Assembly: GCA_905160935.1 (NCBI GenBank)
Contig: CAJHZI010000555.1
Coordinates: 389,501-453,500, forward strand
DNA from: Enchytraeus crypticus
Lineage: Eukaryota > Annelida > Clitellata > Enchytraeida > Enchytraeidae
DNA length: 64,000 nucleotides
Direction of reading: 5' to 3'
Part shown: positions 20,844 through 36,168 of the stretch, in pieces
Position numbering within the stretch: the first letter of the stretch is position 1
Layout of the letters: every line of letters begins with the position of its first letter
Position numbers and translations under genes: made by a program
The notes under the pieces: model-generated
Seen by the model: the letters and a program-made list of their open reading frames with translations, nothing else
What the model was told of the DNA's origin: nothing
Databases searched by the model: none

Positions 20844-22020
20844 CGCGAGAGAATTAATTTTAATTATAAGAAGGAATGTATTTAGAATATAGTTACTACT
20901 ATTCTGTGTTGTTGAGAATATTTACATAACACAGATCTATACTACGATACTGAACTGTTAACATCTTACCCCATTCTGATCATAGACCTCCAGTGTACCG
21001 GGCTGTCCCTGGTAAACAGTTAATCAAATACAATAATTAGAATTAACAAATATTGTTAACACCTCAATCATGCGGCACTAATTTATTATATCTTCTTTTA
21101 TTTCGAGGAATGATCGAATCCTACTATATTGCATTTGGTACACAACCTGTAATATTTAAGTTGATTAACTACACAGATAAAATGTTTTTTTCAGCAAAGA
21201 CAAAAACACATAAGTGACATACAATACATCAACAGCTATACCTAGTACCCACATCTAACGCGAGAGAAATCGGTCGTCAGTAAGATACAGAGTATCTTAT
21301 CTAGAATATCACTACCTTATATTAATTTAGTGACGGTAGCTCGAATGTGCTGAGTCATCTTGAAGATGAGCCTTTGCCTTGTGAACCTTGACGTAAAGCT
21401 CACTAAAACCTCCCTACTTATTGAGTCCTAGAGAGTCAGCGGATATTAAGAGAATACACTTGGCACATTTGATTGCTGCGGGAACAGGTTAGGGTTAAGG
21501 TTAGGGCTATGGTTAGGATTTGGGTTAGGATTAGGGTTAGGATCAGGGTTAGGGTTAGAATTAGGATTAGGGTTAGGGTTAGGGTTAGGATTAGAGTTAT
21601 TATTAGGTTTAGGGTTAGGATAAGGGTTAGGACTAGGGTTAGAATTAGGGTTAGGGTTATGGTTATGGTTAGGATTAGGGTTACGATTAGGGTTATTATA
21701 AGGGTTAGGATCAGGGTTAGGGTTATGGTTAGGGTTAAGATTAGGGTTAGGATAAGGGTTAGGGTTAGGATTAGGGTTAAGGTTAAAGTTAGGATTACGG
21801 TTAACTGGGATTCGTGTACTACTGACCGGATGTCCAGGTTGACCTGGCTCTCCATTGATTCCAGGCAGTCCAAGATCTCCTTGTTCTCCTTTCTGACCCT
21901 GATAGCCCTGTAGTAACAGCCATACACAGTTTTAATAATACCGGTATATTATACAGCTTAATACAAAAATAAAACAATAGAGAAAAGAGAGAGGGATAGA
22001 GATAGATAGATAAAGAGAGA

Positions 22021-22075
<55 letters not shown>

Positions 22076-25000
22076 ATACTCACCCTGATTCCTGTTGGTC
22101 CAGGTTGACCTGGTTTACCATCCAGTCCATTGGCTCCTGGGGTTCCGTCCAATCCCTGTCAACAACAACAACAACATGATAAAGGACTGTTGTTGTTGTT
22201 TATGACAACATAGAATAAAAACATAATGACAAGGAAGAGAAGAATATAATGCACTACTGGTGCACGTGGATATTATCATGTGTTAGTTGTTTGCACCAAT
22301 GTTGAATGATTGCTAACACATGTGATAAGAGATTACATTGGAAGGATACAGAGAGAATTAAATTAGGATTAGAATGGCATTACAATAGGATAGAATAGAA
22401 TAGAATAGACTAGAATAGAATAAAATAGAGAATAGAATAGAATAGAATAGAATAGAATGGAATAGAATAGAATAGCATTGAATTGAATAGAATCGAATCG
22501 ATTAGAATAGAATAGAATAGAATAAAATAGCGTATATTCTACTCTAGGTCTACTAGGACTACGTACGGGCAGGCCAGCAGGCCCGGGCTCCCCGGTGTCA
22601 CCCTTGGGCCCCCTCACCCCCATCAGCCCTGCCTCTCCCTGCTCTCCCTTCAATCCGTCATATCCCTGAGCAACAACAGATCAACACGTGACCGCTTTAC
22701 GTCCGTTTCCTCATCCCAAGTGGGGTGAGAGAGACAAGCTGGTCGTGTATAGAACCCACGCCTCTTGCTTATCAGGTAATAGTCTATCAACTGAGCCAGA
22801 AGTTGCTGCTTGATTGGTGAATTGATTGATTGGCGGGAGCCAGTGGCGAAGTCGGTAAGATACTCGACCGCGGATCAGATGGTGCGGGGTTCAAATCCTG
22901 GACTCGCGTCCAGTCACTGATATCGCTTTCGAGTGAGGAAACTGACGTTAACATTAGCTTTACCAGCTTTTTATTTAAAAAGCTGGTAAAGCTAACTTGA
23001 ACCAGGATTGGTGATAGAAATGTAAAACTGTGCGTCTGTCGCCGACACTACTATATCAAATTCTTTGAATTTGATATAGTATTTGAATTTGAATTTTGAG
23101 AGTTTCTCGTAGTTAGCTTCTTATTACGAGAAACTGGGCTTTCAAAATAACACATAGTTTTAAATAAGCCATAGAGTTTAGAATATAACACTGAATATCA
23201 AATATAATTTGGTTTAAATACGACACCGGATATATCAATATAACCGTGGAGGTTCTATTGCATCGAGTGGCATTTATCTCTTGCGAACAGAGAAGTGCAC
23301 ATAGAAAATTCTTTGTGTAAATCATTGGCTCATCCAACGCCAGCTTGTTTCAAGCTATAACTTTGCTTTAGGAAGATAACAATTCCAGATTTAGAAAATT
23401 TACTTCTGTGATGATTTCTCTTTGCATTCTTCTCTGTCTCTCAAGGTAAAATTAAAAACCTCTCTCTCAAAGGTATATTTAAAAACTCATTTACGCGATA
23501 ATTCCGTTCCTTTAAATATTAAATTAAAAAGTTTAAGTTTTGCGCATTTGAATTAGAGTTACTGACCCTGTGACCACGCCTACCTCGACCTCCCTTCTCA
23601 CCTTTCTCCCCCTTCACCCCTGCTGGGCCGTGACTCCCCGGTGATCCCTGACAACATCGAGCACCATTACAAATACATATGATAGTTCATGACAACATTA
23701 AATAATAATAAAACACTTGCACACAAATGTAGATAGAATTGTCAAAAAGTGATAGAACATTTTCTCATATTATGGTAACTGTTACAGGATAATATTCATG
23801 ACAACATCTATTACATGATGTCTAATTATTTCAATTTGATTATTATACTTTCCCAAGCTGTGTCCGGGCCACAGAAGAATACACCAACCGTAAACTGCAC
23901 TTGTCGTAATAAGAAACTGAGCATGGACTGAAGAAGGCAAAGGCAAATCACGTCAGAAACCATATTATTTGCAAACTTTTGGCTACAATAATGTACAGGA
24001 GCACATTATAACTTCACAGACACATTGACCTCTGACCTTTTTCCCGGGTATGCCAGGAACTCCAGGGGGTCCCGGAGGTCCCTCGATGAATCCCGTGGAC
24101 TGACCGTTGCTGTCAGCCACCACGACCCCGCCACCCCGGGCTGATGAACCCTTGTCCCCCTTTCTCCCCTGAAACCAGTACCAGCAATGAAATAATTGTT
24201 GTATGATTGAGTTATGAACAGTTGAGTTAAGTATTAAATCTTCACCGATCAAAAATGAATGAAATCTTTATCAATCTATAATGGTCAGGGTCAAATAATA
24301 CCACAATAATAACAGGTCTTATGTTACAGGTTCTCATGTTCACCTAACTACTTTGCTCTGACTAGTTCCGGGTCCAAGGCTGAGATTTCTTATTTAAATT
24401 TCTTACACACACTCATTTCTCACATTCTCTAACATATTCAAGATACAATGAGCAACAGAGGCTATACGCAGAAGCACGCAGCTTTGTACTACATGTATGA
24501 GACAAGTTATAGCCGAGATAACTCTTGAAGTTTCTATCACACTGTAGCGTATAGAACGGAAGGAGTGAACAAGCTATCAGTCAATCAATCAATCAGTCAA
24601 TACGAACTTAACGTCCGGTTCCTCGCCATAATGTCAGGGACGTCAAATGGACGTCAACCTTAATTTATTGCGTAGCTAATAAATAGTTTGCATGTATGGT
24701 AAGCAAAGCTTTAATTTTTATTTACTACTATAGTTTAAACGTACATATCATATCTTATACAATACGACGACAAGAAGCGACAAGCACACTCATAATCGTG
24801 AGATTATCGTCATTACAGCAGGGTGTCTCAATTATTAACCCTAGATAGAACAAGTGTTTAGATGAAGCATACCATACCAAATGGGGTTCTCATAGACCCC
24901 TAGTTTATTCAGACGCTTAAAGGAAATATTTTACGTACTTACTTTAAATACAGTTAATGGCATCATTAAAGAACATAAATATTATAATTATTGAAAAACT

Positions 25001-28000
25001 GAAGCAAGAGTCCTCATGTGCACAAGATTTCAAGACAAATGCATCGCCACTGGCTGGAACCGGTGGCGATTTCGGTAAGGTACTCGACCGCGGATCAGTA
25101 TGTGCGGGTTTCAAATCCCGGGCTCGCCCGTCACTGACATCGCTTTCGAGTGAGGAAACTGGGATTAACAATAGCTTTAGCAGCTTTTTCCTCGTCATGT
25201 CCACATATGAGTGGATCTTATATTACAAATACTAAGAACAATTATAATTAATCGGGGGTCCTCAAGACCCCGCTTGGACGATCTAGGGTTAACGTCCTTA
25301 GCTTAGGTTTCAATGTTAAAGTTGATCTCATTTTTAAAGTTTACAGTGAAACGTTAGATGCAATCTACATGTATCTACTGACAGCTTATATTTCCCTTCA
25401 AGCAAAATGTTTTATAATAAATTAACGTGTGAATTTATCTGTGAAATTCACATAGACTGTGTTGTATGTTTGTGGGTATACACAGATCTGCAGAAAACTA
25501 ATAAGGCAATTTATGTACTGATATTTACAGATCACATGAAAGCAACACTAGTGCAGCAGCTGACTTAAGACTCACGTGTAGAAAGGACTATATAGAACTA
25601 CTAAGCATGACAACATCAAGCGCTCCTAACTGCTAAGCCACATGCGAGGCTGGCCCGTAATAATTAATAATATTGTTATAATAATAATAATAATAATAAT
25701 AACAGAAGTTTAACGTCCGTTTTCTCATGCAAGGGATGGTGTCAGGGACGTCCTTATTATACATTATTTATTGCCATTATTCGTGCCGTTGTAATTTTGG
25801 CTCGCTGCGTAGCTGTTTATAACACAAAGTTAAAAACGTTAGATTCGTATCTTAGGAATAATCGTTGCTTTATTGATACATGTGCACTTTGTATTCTATA
25901 AATTGCTACGACTTGTACAACATCGAAATACATTGCAAGCGAAATTCATTAGAAAATAGACTTCATACAAACCAGTCAATGCAATAATTAGTGTATTGCA
26001 AATACACTGGCTCAATAGCAACGTCTTAACATTAAGTTAACCGGTTAATGTTGTATAGTTACAGAATTTAAAGTTTTTTTCTACTATCGTTAATAGACAA
26101 CTAGACGTCGTTTAGTACAACAACAATTATTCCATAGAATCTAATTCCGTCTGAAACCGAACAACAGTCAATTAAAAGAAATTCAGTTTTCTAAAATCAG
26201 TGCGAGATGGAAAATGTTTAAGTGATTGAAATAGAAAATGTTGGAAGAGCTGTATTTAGACAAAAAATAATATTAATTTTCTAATGGGTAGCTTGTGATC
26301 TACATGTCATCAGGCAGCACGGAATCTATATCCCTGGTTCACTTCACACGCTACCAAAGAAAAAGAACAGAAACTTAAATTTTTCTATTTAAAAATTATT
26401 TTCTATTCATAAAAATGTATTCGCTAGTCATTAAATAACGATCTGATTTAAAGCTTTCATTAGCCATGAACTTATCTGAGACCTACTTTGCAATGAACAT
26501 ACCTATAAACTAAGACAGAGAGACAGACTAACTGACAGACATTTGAAGGAAGATCTTTGAAAATCTCTGTCTCTCTCTCTCTGTCTCTCTCTCTCGCTCT
26601 CTGTCTCTCTCTCTCTCCTCTCTCTAAGTGTAACGATAAACATAGGCTTCTTGAAAGTAAATGGATCTCCGTAAATTCTCATGATTTTTAATAAATGCAT
26701 TTGAATGTTTTGCTGTAGTAACTAAATAAATTTTTAGTTGTTCGGGTCATTTGAACTAAATGAATTTCTATTATTATTTACTTTTTCGTTAAAGTAACTG
26801 TTTAACAAGTCTGATAACGGATTAAGAAGATCTTTGATCTTATGATCATATTAGAATGTCAATAGCGTAGGGGTAACGTCATGAAGTTTTAAATGCCAGA
26901 TCCTGAGGTGAATTGAACCCTCGTGGGTTTGAATCCCAGTCGCGCTGATCTGAGAGTAAAATCTCGGACATTCACTGGACTGGTTACACGGAAAATGGAA
27001 TAAATTGCCTAAGGGTTTAAACAGGTGATATTAAAAAGTGATAGATATCAAAATAGTTGATCGTTTCACTATAATGCGTGTTTACTTTATTAAGATGATC
27101 TCATTAAAAGGTTATTTGTTGTAGCTCTTGTTTTTAATTTAATTTCAATTGTTTTTGTATCTTAATGAAGTTCGGTTTCAGACAGGAACTGATGCTACAA
27201 TAATTATTGTACAGCAGTCTCAGTGATCGTATCTCTACAGAACAGTTGAAAAGTGACCACAGTATCTAGCTGACTCCACTCACTCGTGTCCCAGGCACGC
27301 CAGGCTCACCCGGCAGCCCTGGGAGACCTTCAGGCCCCTGGGGCCCAGGGTTCCCTCTCTCGCCCTGGGGACCTGCGGGCCCAGTACTGCCGGGCTCACC
27401 CTTCGGCCCAAAATCCCCTTGATAGCCCGGCTTCCCTGGATACCCCATCTCGCCCTTCTTGCCTGGTAGACCGTTCTCTCCCCTCAGACCGGGCAGCCCT
27501 GGGGTCCCGGGCTTACCGGGCGGGCCCTGCAGCAGGCTCCCCGCCGCTGAGGCGCTCTCTCCCTTAAACAGCGAGAAATAAGAGATTTAGCCCACTCGTC
27601 CGGTGCTACCTCACGGCTGATCGGTCAGATCCTCACGTGATAGCTTCACTGTGCTGGAAGCTCAGAGATTGAAGTTCGAGAAATAAATTCCTGTTTACTT
27701 AACTATAGTAGATTTACTACAACTCCATTAGGTTTAGTGCAGTTAGAAATTTAGACTTGAAGCAAACAATACAAGTTACTTTTAATATATCTTTTATAAT
27801 TTAGTATCTCATGAGATACATGTATACTTTATACTGAACACCGTACATGTACTACATGCCTACCCAAATTGTTAAACTCAAAGTCAATTTTATGCATTTA
27901 GACTTGATATTTCTTAAAATGAATTTCATACAATGTAAGCGGTGTATATTTAGATTTACACTTTTAAAGTATTTTAAAGTAAAGTCCAGCTATGTAAGAT

Positions 28001-28333
28001 TCGTGTGTTGTGTAAATATCATTGTGTGCAAAGAGTGTAAATACAAACCCGTACAGTTTAAAATTAAATTGTGTGAAACACCTTTTTGACAAAGGAATGT
28101 GTTTATATGTATATACAATTGAGGCACAGGGTTTGTGCTCCACTGTTATGTTTACTGACAAAATTGCTTTTTCAGTATTAATTAAGTAAAGCATCCATAC
28201 CATCAAAGAACATAATAATAATAGTAAAAGTTTAAACGTTCGTTTCCTCATGCACGGATGATGTCAGGGGCGTCATGATATATGATACATGTATATTCGT
28301 GAGTATGAAATGTTAATAGCATTTATATTTCTG

Positions 28334-28375
<42 letters not shown>

Positions 28376-29436
28376 AATGAGTTAAATTACATAAATTCTT
28401 TCTCAGAATGAATCAATGAATGAATCTCAGAATGCAATTATATTTTCAGTAAACTCAAGAAGCAATCTGAACACAAGCGTTTACGATTACAAAAATTTAA
28501 AAACTATGGTATCTGAAGTGATTTTTCATTTAATTCTTCAGCTATTCATACTATAATGTTTTTGTGACGTTGTCTTGAATAGTTCAATAAACAAAATGTA
28601 AAACTTGCTTTGTTTTCAGTACGAGAACGGGTTTTAATCACGGAATAAAACACCCGATTCTCATTTGGTAAACACCCGTCTTTAGCAGAATTACAATGTT
28701 TCAATTCTTAGGCTGCGCTTCAAAGCTAATTGGTAGAAAAGTATATTAGCTTGAATATTTCAATTTTTATAAAATTATGAAACGAAATTTAATTTAAAGA
28801 CACAGCTAAACTACATCATTATGCTTTACGTCTAAGAAAATCACCTGCAAATGATATGCAGATATAAGAAATCAAATCTTGTTCATGTCATGGTATTTAT
28901 TAAGAAAACCAATCCGAAACAATCCTCACGCACATCATGGATAGCTGAGGTTCACTGGATCCTGAACCTTCAGCAATCAGCGACTGACTGAATTGTTTCG
29001 GATAATTTGATATTGTATTACATATTTGGCACAGAGCCAAGCAGCACTCAGCCTAACAACCCACCGATAGTCCAGGGGCCCCAGCCAGGCCTGGTTCTCC
29101 AGGGTAGCCCTGGGGTCCTCTGCTGCCCTGGAATAGTCCGTCATAGGTTGAACATCGTTCCATTTGATGAGTGATTGATTTATTAAGTTACTATAGTAAA
29201 TGAATGCTCAATTAAATATTTAATATTCAGACATTTGATATTAAAACATTTGCATATTAGAATATTCAAATATTATTCAATTAATTTATTAATTATAAAA
29301 GAATTGATCTGTTGACTGATTGATTGATTGATTTTTTCATAGATTGTCTGTTTGTGTTGAATGATTTTCTAATTTTTAAGATCAAAGTAGAAGCATTTTA
29401 TCTCAACACTTGTACACTAACACACAAATCTATACT

Positions 29437-29514
<78 letters not shown>

Positions 29515-30347
29515 TACATATTTATAACGTATAATATAGAATACAGGTCCGCAGGAGCTCTTAGATTGAAGAATGTCAGTGGTTCATTGGTTACAGGCCG
29601 GATGATGACATATAGTTGACCAGTAGGTCTGCAAGATGGTCGAATTGGGAGTTAATTTGCTAAATAACCAGGGGACCATGATTTCATATTGCAGTTTTAT
29701 CTTCTTTTCCAGTTTTCCTGCATCTCATGTGATAGGAAACAGACGTAAAATCTGCTTTTCCGTATATCAACTCAGCGATAACGGAAACTCTAATTATTAG
29801 AAGTAATGCGGATGACAAAGAATGCAATGGAAATTCACGTCAGAGTCGCAACATCATCATCATCATCATAAACACGGGAAACGTTACGCAGTATTCACTT
29901 CGGTAGTGTTTCAATGTTATTACTACTCTGTTAAGATAATAATCCACTTAGACATAATAAAAATATAATAAATAATAGCAATAAATAATATAATAAATGG
30001 ATAATAGTCCACTCACGGGCACTCCTGCTGTTCCGGGTTTTCCAGGTTTTCCAGGTTCACCCTGCGCTCCTGGAGATCCCTGTGCGTTCATAACAACATC
30101 ATTATATCTCCAATGCGACTTGCTAAAGGCTGCATTGATGTGTCAGTCTGGCAATGCTTCTAGGTGTGTGTAAGTGTATGTGCAAGAGAGAAAGTGAGAA
30201 AGAGAGAGAGAGATAAAGAGCGAGAGAGATAAAGAGAAGGAGACAAAGAGAGGGAGAGAGAGAGAGAGAGAGAGAGAGGCGGTGTGAGTGATACGGAGAT
30301 AGGCAAAGAGAGAGAGAGAGAAAGAGAGAGACAGAGGAAGTGTGAGG

Positions 30348-30379
<32 letters not shown>

Positions 30380-33300
30380 AGAGAGAGAGATAGCAAGAGA
30401 GAGTGAGAGAGAGAGAGAGATAGAGAGACTTTTAGCAATACTATTAGACGTATAATGAGAGAGAAGGCAGAGAGTAATGTAGAGACTCACGTGTTGTCCT
30501 GGATAACCAGGTAGTCCAGTGTCGCCCTTGTCGCCTTTCTCCCCAGGCGACCCCTGAATTCCAGGCGACCCCTGAAGGCCTGGCGACCCGTAGGGGCCTG
30601 GGTCTCCCCTTTCTCCCTGTTACAGAGCAGCAATTGCAAAGTCGACCTCCGTTTAAAGCTAGAATTCTTTATGAAAGAATTATATTTTGTAATAATAAAT
30701 TGTAATAATAAATTGTAATAATACACTTGTTGGAGCCAAAGACGATGTCGGTAAGATATTCGACCGACGGTCGAATATCTTACCGAAATCCCCTATTTGA
30801 GACTCTTCCATTCGTTTAAATTTTTCTAGCAATTTCTGGATCCTAGGCGCTCACCAACCCAATACCCTTTCTGACGTTGGTATGGATCTTAGTGCTTCAG
30901 TCGCCTTCTACGACACGTGCAGTCACCGGTTGGTAAATTCCTTAAACAATCCAGACACAATACGGGGTAAAGTAACTACAATTAACTAAACATAAAAATA
31001 ATTAAAAATTGTCTTTATTATATGATAATGTCTATAAATAAAATTTATAAGCTTAATGGTGATAAAGTCTGCTTAGGGTCATAAACTCTATCCAAAAGCT
31101 GCAAATTGCATAACATCTGTAACTCAAAAAAGGGTAAAAAAACACATATTTCTTTATATTTCTAAAATAAAATCTTAACGCCCACCTTTTCACCAGGTTT
31201 TCCTTCCGGTCCTATTTGACCTGGTTTACCCTGAAACATCAGCCAATGTGTCACGATATTTAATGCTAAACATCCTATGAAAAACTATATTTATTTATTT
31301 ATTTATTGCTTTATTTTAGGCGTAATAACCCATACCCATACATGAATCTTGCACATACAACAATGCAACAAAAATCAGAAAAGCAAATAGACTGTGCATA
31401 AATTGAGCTATAAGACAATTACTTATAGAATTAGGCATACAAGCTATTCTATATGATTTTGAGTGTTCATTTCTTTCCACAATAAATTCTATGTAGAAGT
31501 AAGACTAGAGGGCCGATATTTGATTCTTTACCTATATGTAGAATAAGTAGAAATTATAGAACTGAGGAAGGCTAAGGCATATCACCTCATAAGCCATATT
31601 ATTCCCAAACTATAGGCTATATTACGACGTGGATAAGGCATTGCTATTTGTGAAGGGATTAACTCGTTAATCGATGTTGTGCTCTTTATGGAGCGTAAAA
31701 GCAGTGAGTATGAATATGTACCTTGGACCTGCCGCTTGGCAGAACACTAGAGAGAGATAATATGTAGATTTAAGAGACAGGATCTAGTAACTCAGTCATG
31801 GTAAGAGGCGACTAACAGAGATACTAGAGCAAATGCCTCTGTCGTATATAGAAGAGCTATGCTCAGATGTTTAGATGGCAGACACTCTAAATGTTTCAAT
31901 GGCTCTGTGTGTAGCGCGTCAGATAACGTCATGAAAATTATCATGACTGTTCCTGAGGTCATGGAATCAATTCCCGGTAGAGCTGACCTGAGAGTGAAAT
32001 CTCGGACGTTCACAGGGCTGGTAACATGGATAATTGACTAAACTGCCTAATCATGTGAATAAAAGTGACAGATATCATTATGGATGATCATTTCACTACA
32101 TAGCAAAGTCTATCTGATCGAAAACCCATAGTAGATATACATGTATAGTAGATATTATAGATATATAGATATATCGCTGATCTAACAAAGCATTGATCTA
32201 CTTACAGGGTATCCTAATGGGCCCTGTGCACCCTGAAATAATCAATCAGTCAATCAATTAATTTAAGAAAAAACTAAGTAGTCACTCGATTAATCAATCA
32301 AATAGTCAATTATTTAATCAATCGATCAATTAATCGAACACGCTGTTGTTATTAATTATTGATTGATAGCTACTACTAGGGGACTGATGTTATTGATTGA
32401 TTACTCTTAGTAATGGACTAATGTTATTGATTATTGAATTCTATTAGTAATGGACTACTGTTATTGATGATTGATTGATTGCTGTTACTAATGGACTACT
32501 GTTATTGATGATTGATTGATTGCTGTTACTAATGGACTACTGTTATTGATGATTGATTGATGAATGTTAGGCCCACTATGGACAAATGTTTTATTCACTG
32601 CAGCTGCACTAAGAAAATAAAATATTCAGCTTGCTGCACTAATCATGAATTTAAGTTTTAATTAAAATGGGATCAGATTTTAGGTTAAAGTGAATACCAT
32701 ATAAGAGTCATAATCTTCTCTCATTTAAATTCTTAGGCAGGCTTTGCTTACTGCTGAGCCGAAATTTATAAGCCATGTGAAATGTTTGGAATTTTATTTT
32801 AGTGCTACTTCATATAAATTAATAAAATAACTAAATAAAAAATAACTCAAATAGTTTCTCAATCTGTCATTGTTTATTCCAACCATATGGTAAAGTTTAA
32901 CTATATATATATACAGACTTGTTGATTAATTGATTGATTGATTAATTGATTGATTGATTGATTGATTACCGTGGGCCCAGCTGTTCCAGGCAGACCATCG
33001 ATACCGTTGATACCTGGAAACCCATCCCTACCTGGAGGTCCAGGTTCACCCTCAATCAATCAATCAATTAATAAATTAGTCAGTCAATCAATTAATAAAT
33101 CAGTCGATTGTTCGATCAATCAACCAATCAATCAATCAGTCCATCAATCAATCTTTTGATCAATTTCATAATTATGTAGTTCATTTCATTCATTTCATTC
33201 ATTCATTCATTCATTCATTCTAAAGTTCTTAAAATATTAAAAATCTTTCATAAAATTCGTTTATAAAAAGAAAAAGAACATTTGTTATTTAGGATGTCTG

Positions 33301-36134
33301 TTGCAAATTTTATCAAGAAACCGAGTCAGCCGGGTCTAACAACAACAACAACAACAGCAATAACAACAACAACATAGAATTTAGAGATTAGATAAATTTT
33401 ACATTATAAATAATAATATTACTCGTTATACCTTTAGCATAATAACTTCATACAGCGACCCCTGAAAACAATCAATCAAGTCAATCTAATGGTTTTATTT
33501 TACAAAAAGCATTAGTATTTAAAGTATTAATAGTAATAGTATTTAATATCCATTAGTATTTAACGTCTCTTTCATCAGTGAAAGATGATCAATGACAGCT
33601 CGGTTTAGAACAGCCGGGTTAACCAGAAGCTGCTAGGTTTAAAACACCCGAATTTACATCTACCTCTTAATACAAAACGTCACGTAGACTTTTATCGATA
33701 TCTTCTTCAGCTTCTCCGATGTTCATTGTTGCTCTGATCATCTCTGTGTCAGTTAACTGCATCCATTTGCTTAGACTCTTAATAAACGTCATTCGTTGTC
33801 GACCCTTGCAGCTTTTGTCTTCTATTCCTGTCACTACGGTATTTTCAACTATTTTGTTCCGCATAATCTGTCCGAAAAAACTTCATCTGTTGTCGTCGTA
33901 TTCGGTTCAAAAGGTCACGACAAGTTGACATTCTTTGTATAACATCTTCATTTTTAACGTGGTCTTTATAAGATATACGTAACATTCTTCTATAGAACCA
34001 CATCTCTGTTGCCTCAAGTTTCGATTCCATTACAGATGAGATTGTCCAAACTTCACTTCCATATAACAATATTGGTTGAATATAGCAATGAAGAAATCCT
34101 TTTTTGGTATCAATTTATAATTTACGGCTTCTGAAAATCTTTGACATCTTATATCTTATATAACTTACCGATAAAGACTTATAGGCTATCTTATATAAAT
34201 CTTTATCGGTATAATATTAGTTTAATTGCTGTGAAACTACCAACTTAACTACCAGTAACTTATTGCTACATTAACCTTCGTGACGGTAGCTCGAGTGTGT
34301 CGAGTCGTCTTGAAGAGAAGCCTTGTGCTTCTGAACCTTGACGTTAAACAATCTAAAACCTATCAGTATAATAGAAAATAATGAAATATGAAGAACAGGA
34401 GTCTGCGAGATTTTCAAACCTTGACCTTGATGACCTCAGTGTAACCAAACGAGCCGTCGTTCAGTCGAATTGATCTCTTGGGCGACTGATAAATCAATCA
34501 ATCGATCAATCAGTCAATAAATCAATCGATCGATCCATCAATCAATCAGTCGATCAATCAGTCAAACAATCAATCAACCGATCCATCAATCGTTTAATCA
34601 ATCAATCGATCGATCGATCGATTAATCAATCAATGAATCAATCAATCCATCAATCAATCCATCAATCAATCAATCAAATAAATAAATCATTCAGTCAATC
34701 AATCAATAAAATAATTAATCAATCAATCAAGCAAGCAGATAACCAGTCAGTCTATCAATTTAAATATCAGTCAATCGACCAGTTAATTAATTTATAAATC
34801 GACTGATTATGCAATTGAACACTCCTTGCAGTCAGCCGATCGACTGAAAAATAAATCAATTAATCAATCAATCAATCCATTGGTTGATCAATTAGCGATG
34901 TGAGGTGGGTGCCGATAGACAAGTGTAGATGTTCAGTGTGTGCTCGTAACTGAGAGACAGAAAAATCCTTGGATTAGTCTTCCTGTTGAGATACAGGGCG
35001 ACTAGGAGAGAGAGAGAGAGACAGAGAGAGAGAAACACACCCAGAGAGAGAGAGAGAAAAGATAAAGTGAGAGAGAGAGATACATAGATAGAGAGACACA
35101 GAGAGACACAGAGAGAGACAGAGAGAAAGAGAGAGAGAGAGAGAGACAGATAGAGATACTTTGGCCACGTCAGAATCGTTGTAGAGGTATTCACTGTCGC
35201 CCTTCTCTCCCTGTACAGACATAGACAAGCAAAGATTGTGTGTACAGACATAGACAAGCAAAGACTGTGTGTACAGACATAGACAAGTAAAGACTGCGTG
35301 TACAGACATAGACAAGTAAAAACACTGTGTGTACAGACATAGACAAGCAAAGACTGTGTGTACAGACATAGACAAGAAAAGACTGCGTGCACAGACATAG
35401 ACAAGTAAAGACTGCGTGTACAGACATAGACAAGTAAAGACTGCGTGCACAGACATAGACAAGTAAAGACTGCGTGTACAGACATAGACAAGTAAAGACT
35501 GCGTGCACAGACATAGACAAGTAAAGACTGCGTGCACAGACATAGACAAGTAAAGACTGCGTGTACAGACATAGACAAGTAAAGACTGCGTGCACAGACA
35601 TAGACAAGTAAAGACTGCGTGTACAGACATAGACAAGTAAAGACTGCGTGCACAGACATAGACAAGTAAAGACTGCGTGCACAGACATAGACAAGTAAAG
35701 ACTGCGTGTACAGACATAGACAAGTAAAGACTGCGTGCACAGACATAGACAAGTAAAGACTGCGTGTACAGACATAGACAAGTAAAGACTGCGTGCACAG
35801 ACATAGACAAGTAAACACTGTGTTTGTACTGGTAAAGCTTTGAAGCAGTTAAGTTTAGACTTTAGACTATTTATATTCAGTTAAATTTTTGTGCTTCAGG
35901 CTAGTTATAAGTTATTTTATTTCTTCTTTTAAAATTGTTACTACTTTACAGAATTATTTTACTAGTTCATCATTGGTAAGTGGTATTTTGTGTCCGGATT
36001 TCTGAAGAATAGACCAATCGTGTTCTGCACGTGTCGTAGTTGGCGACAAAGCACTAAGAGCTAAACCAACCATCATCAGAAAGGGCATTCGGATGATGAT
36101 GCTGATGATGATGATGATGATGAGAGAGAGAGAT

Positions 36135-36168
<34 letters not shown>

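Noticed and set aside
27286-27567. 93-residue plus-strand frame rich in Pro and Ala
   Set aside because: Antisense shadow of the long Gly-X-Y exon 27562-27284.
34892-35818. 300-residue open frame of repeated [16 protein letters not shown] on the minus strand
   Set aside because: Translation of the 29-30 bp minisatellite. The real content is collagen exon 35160-35210 at its edge.
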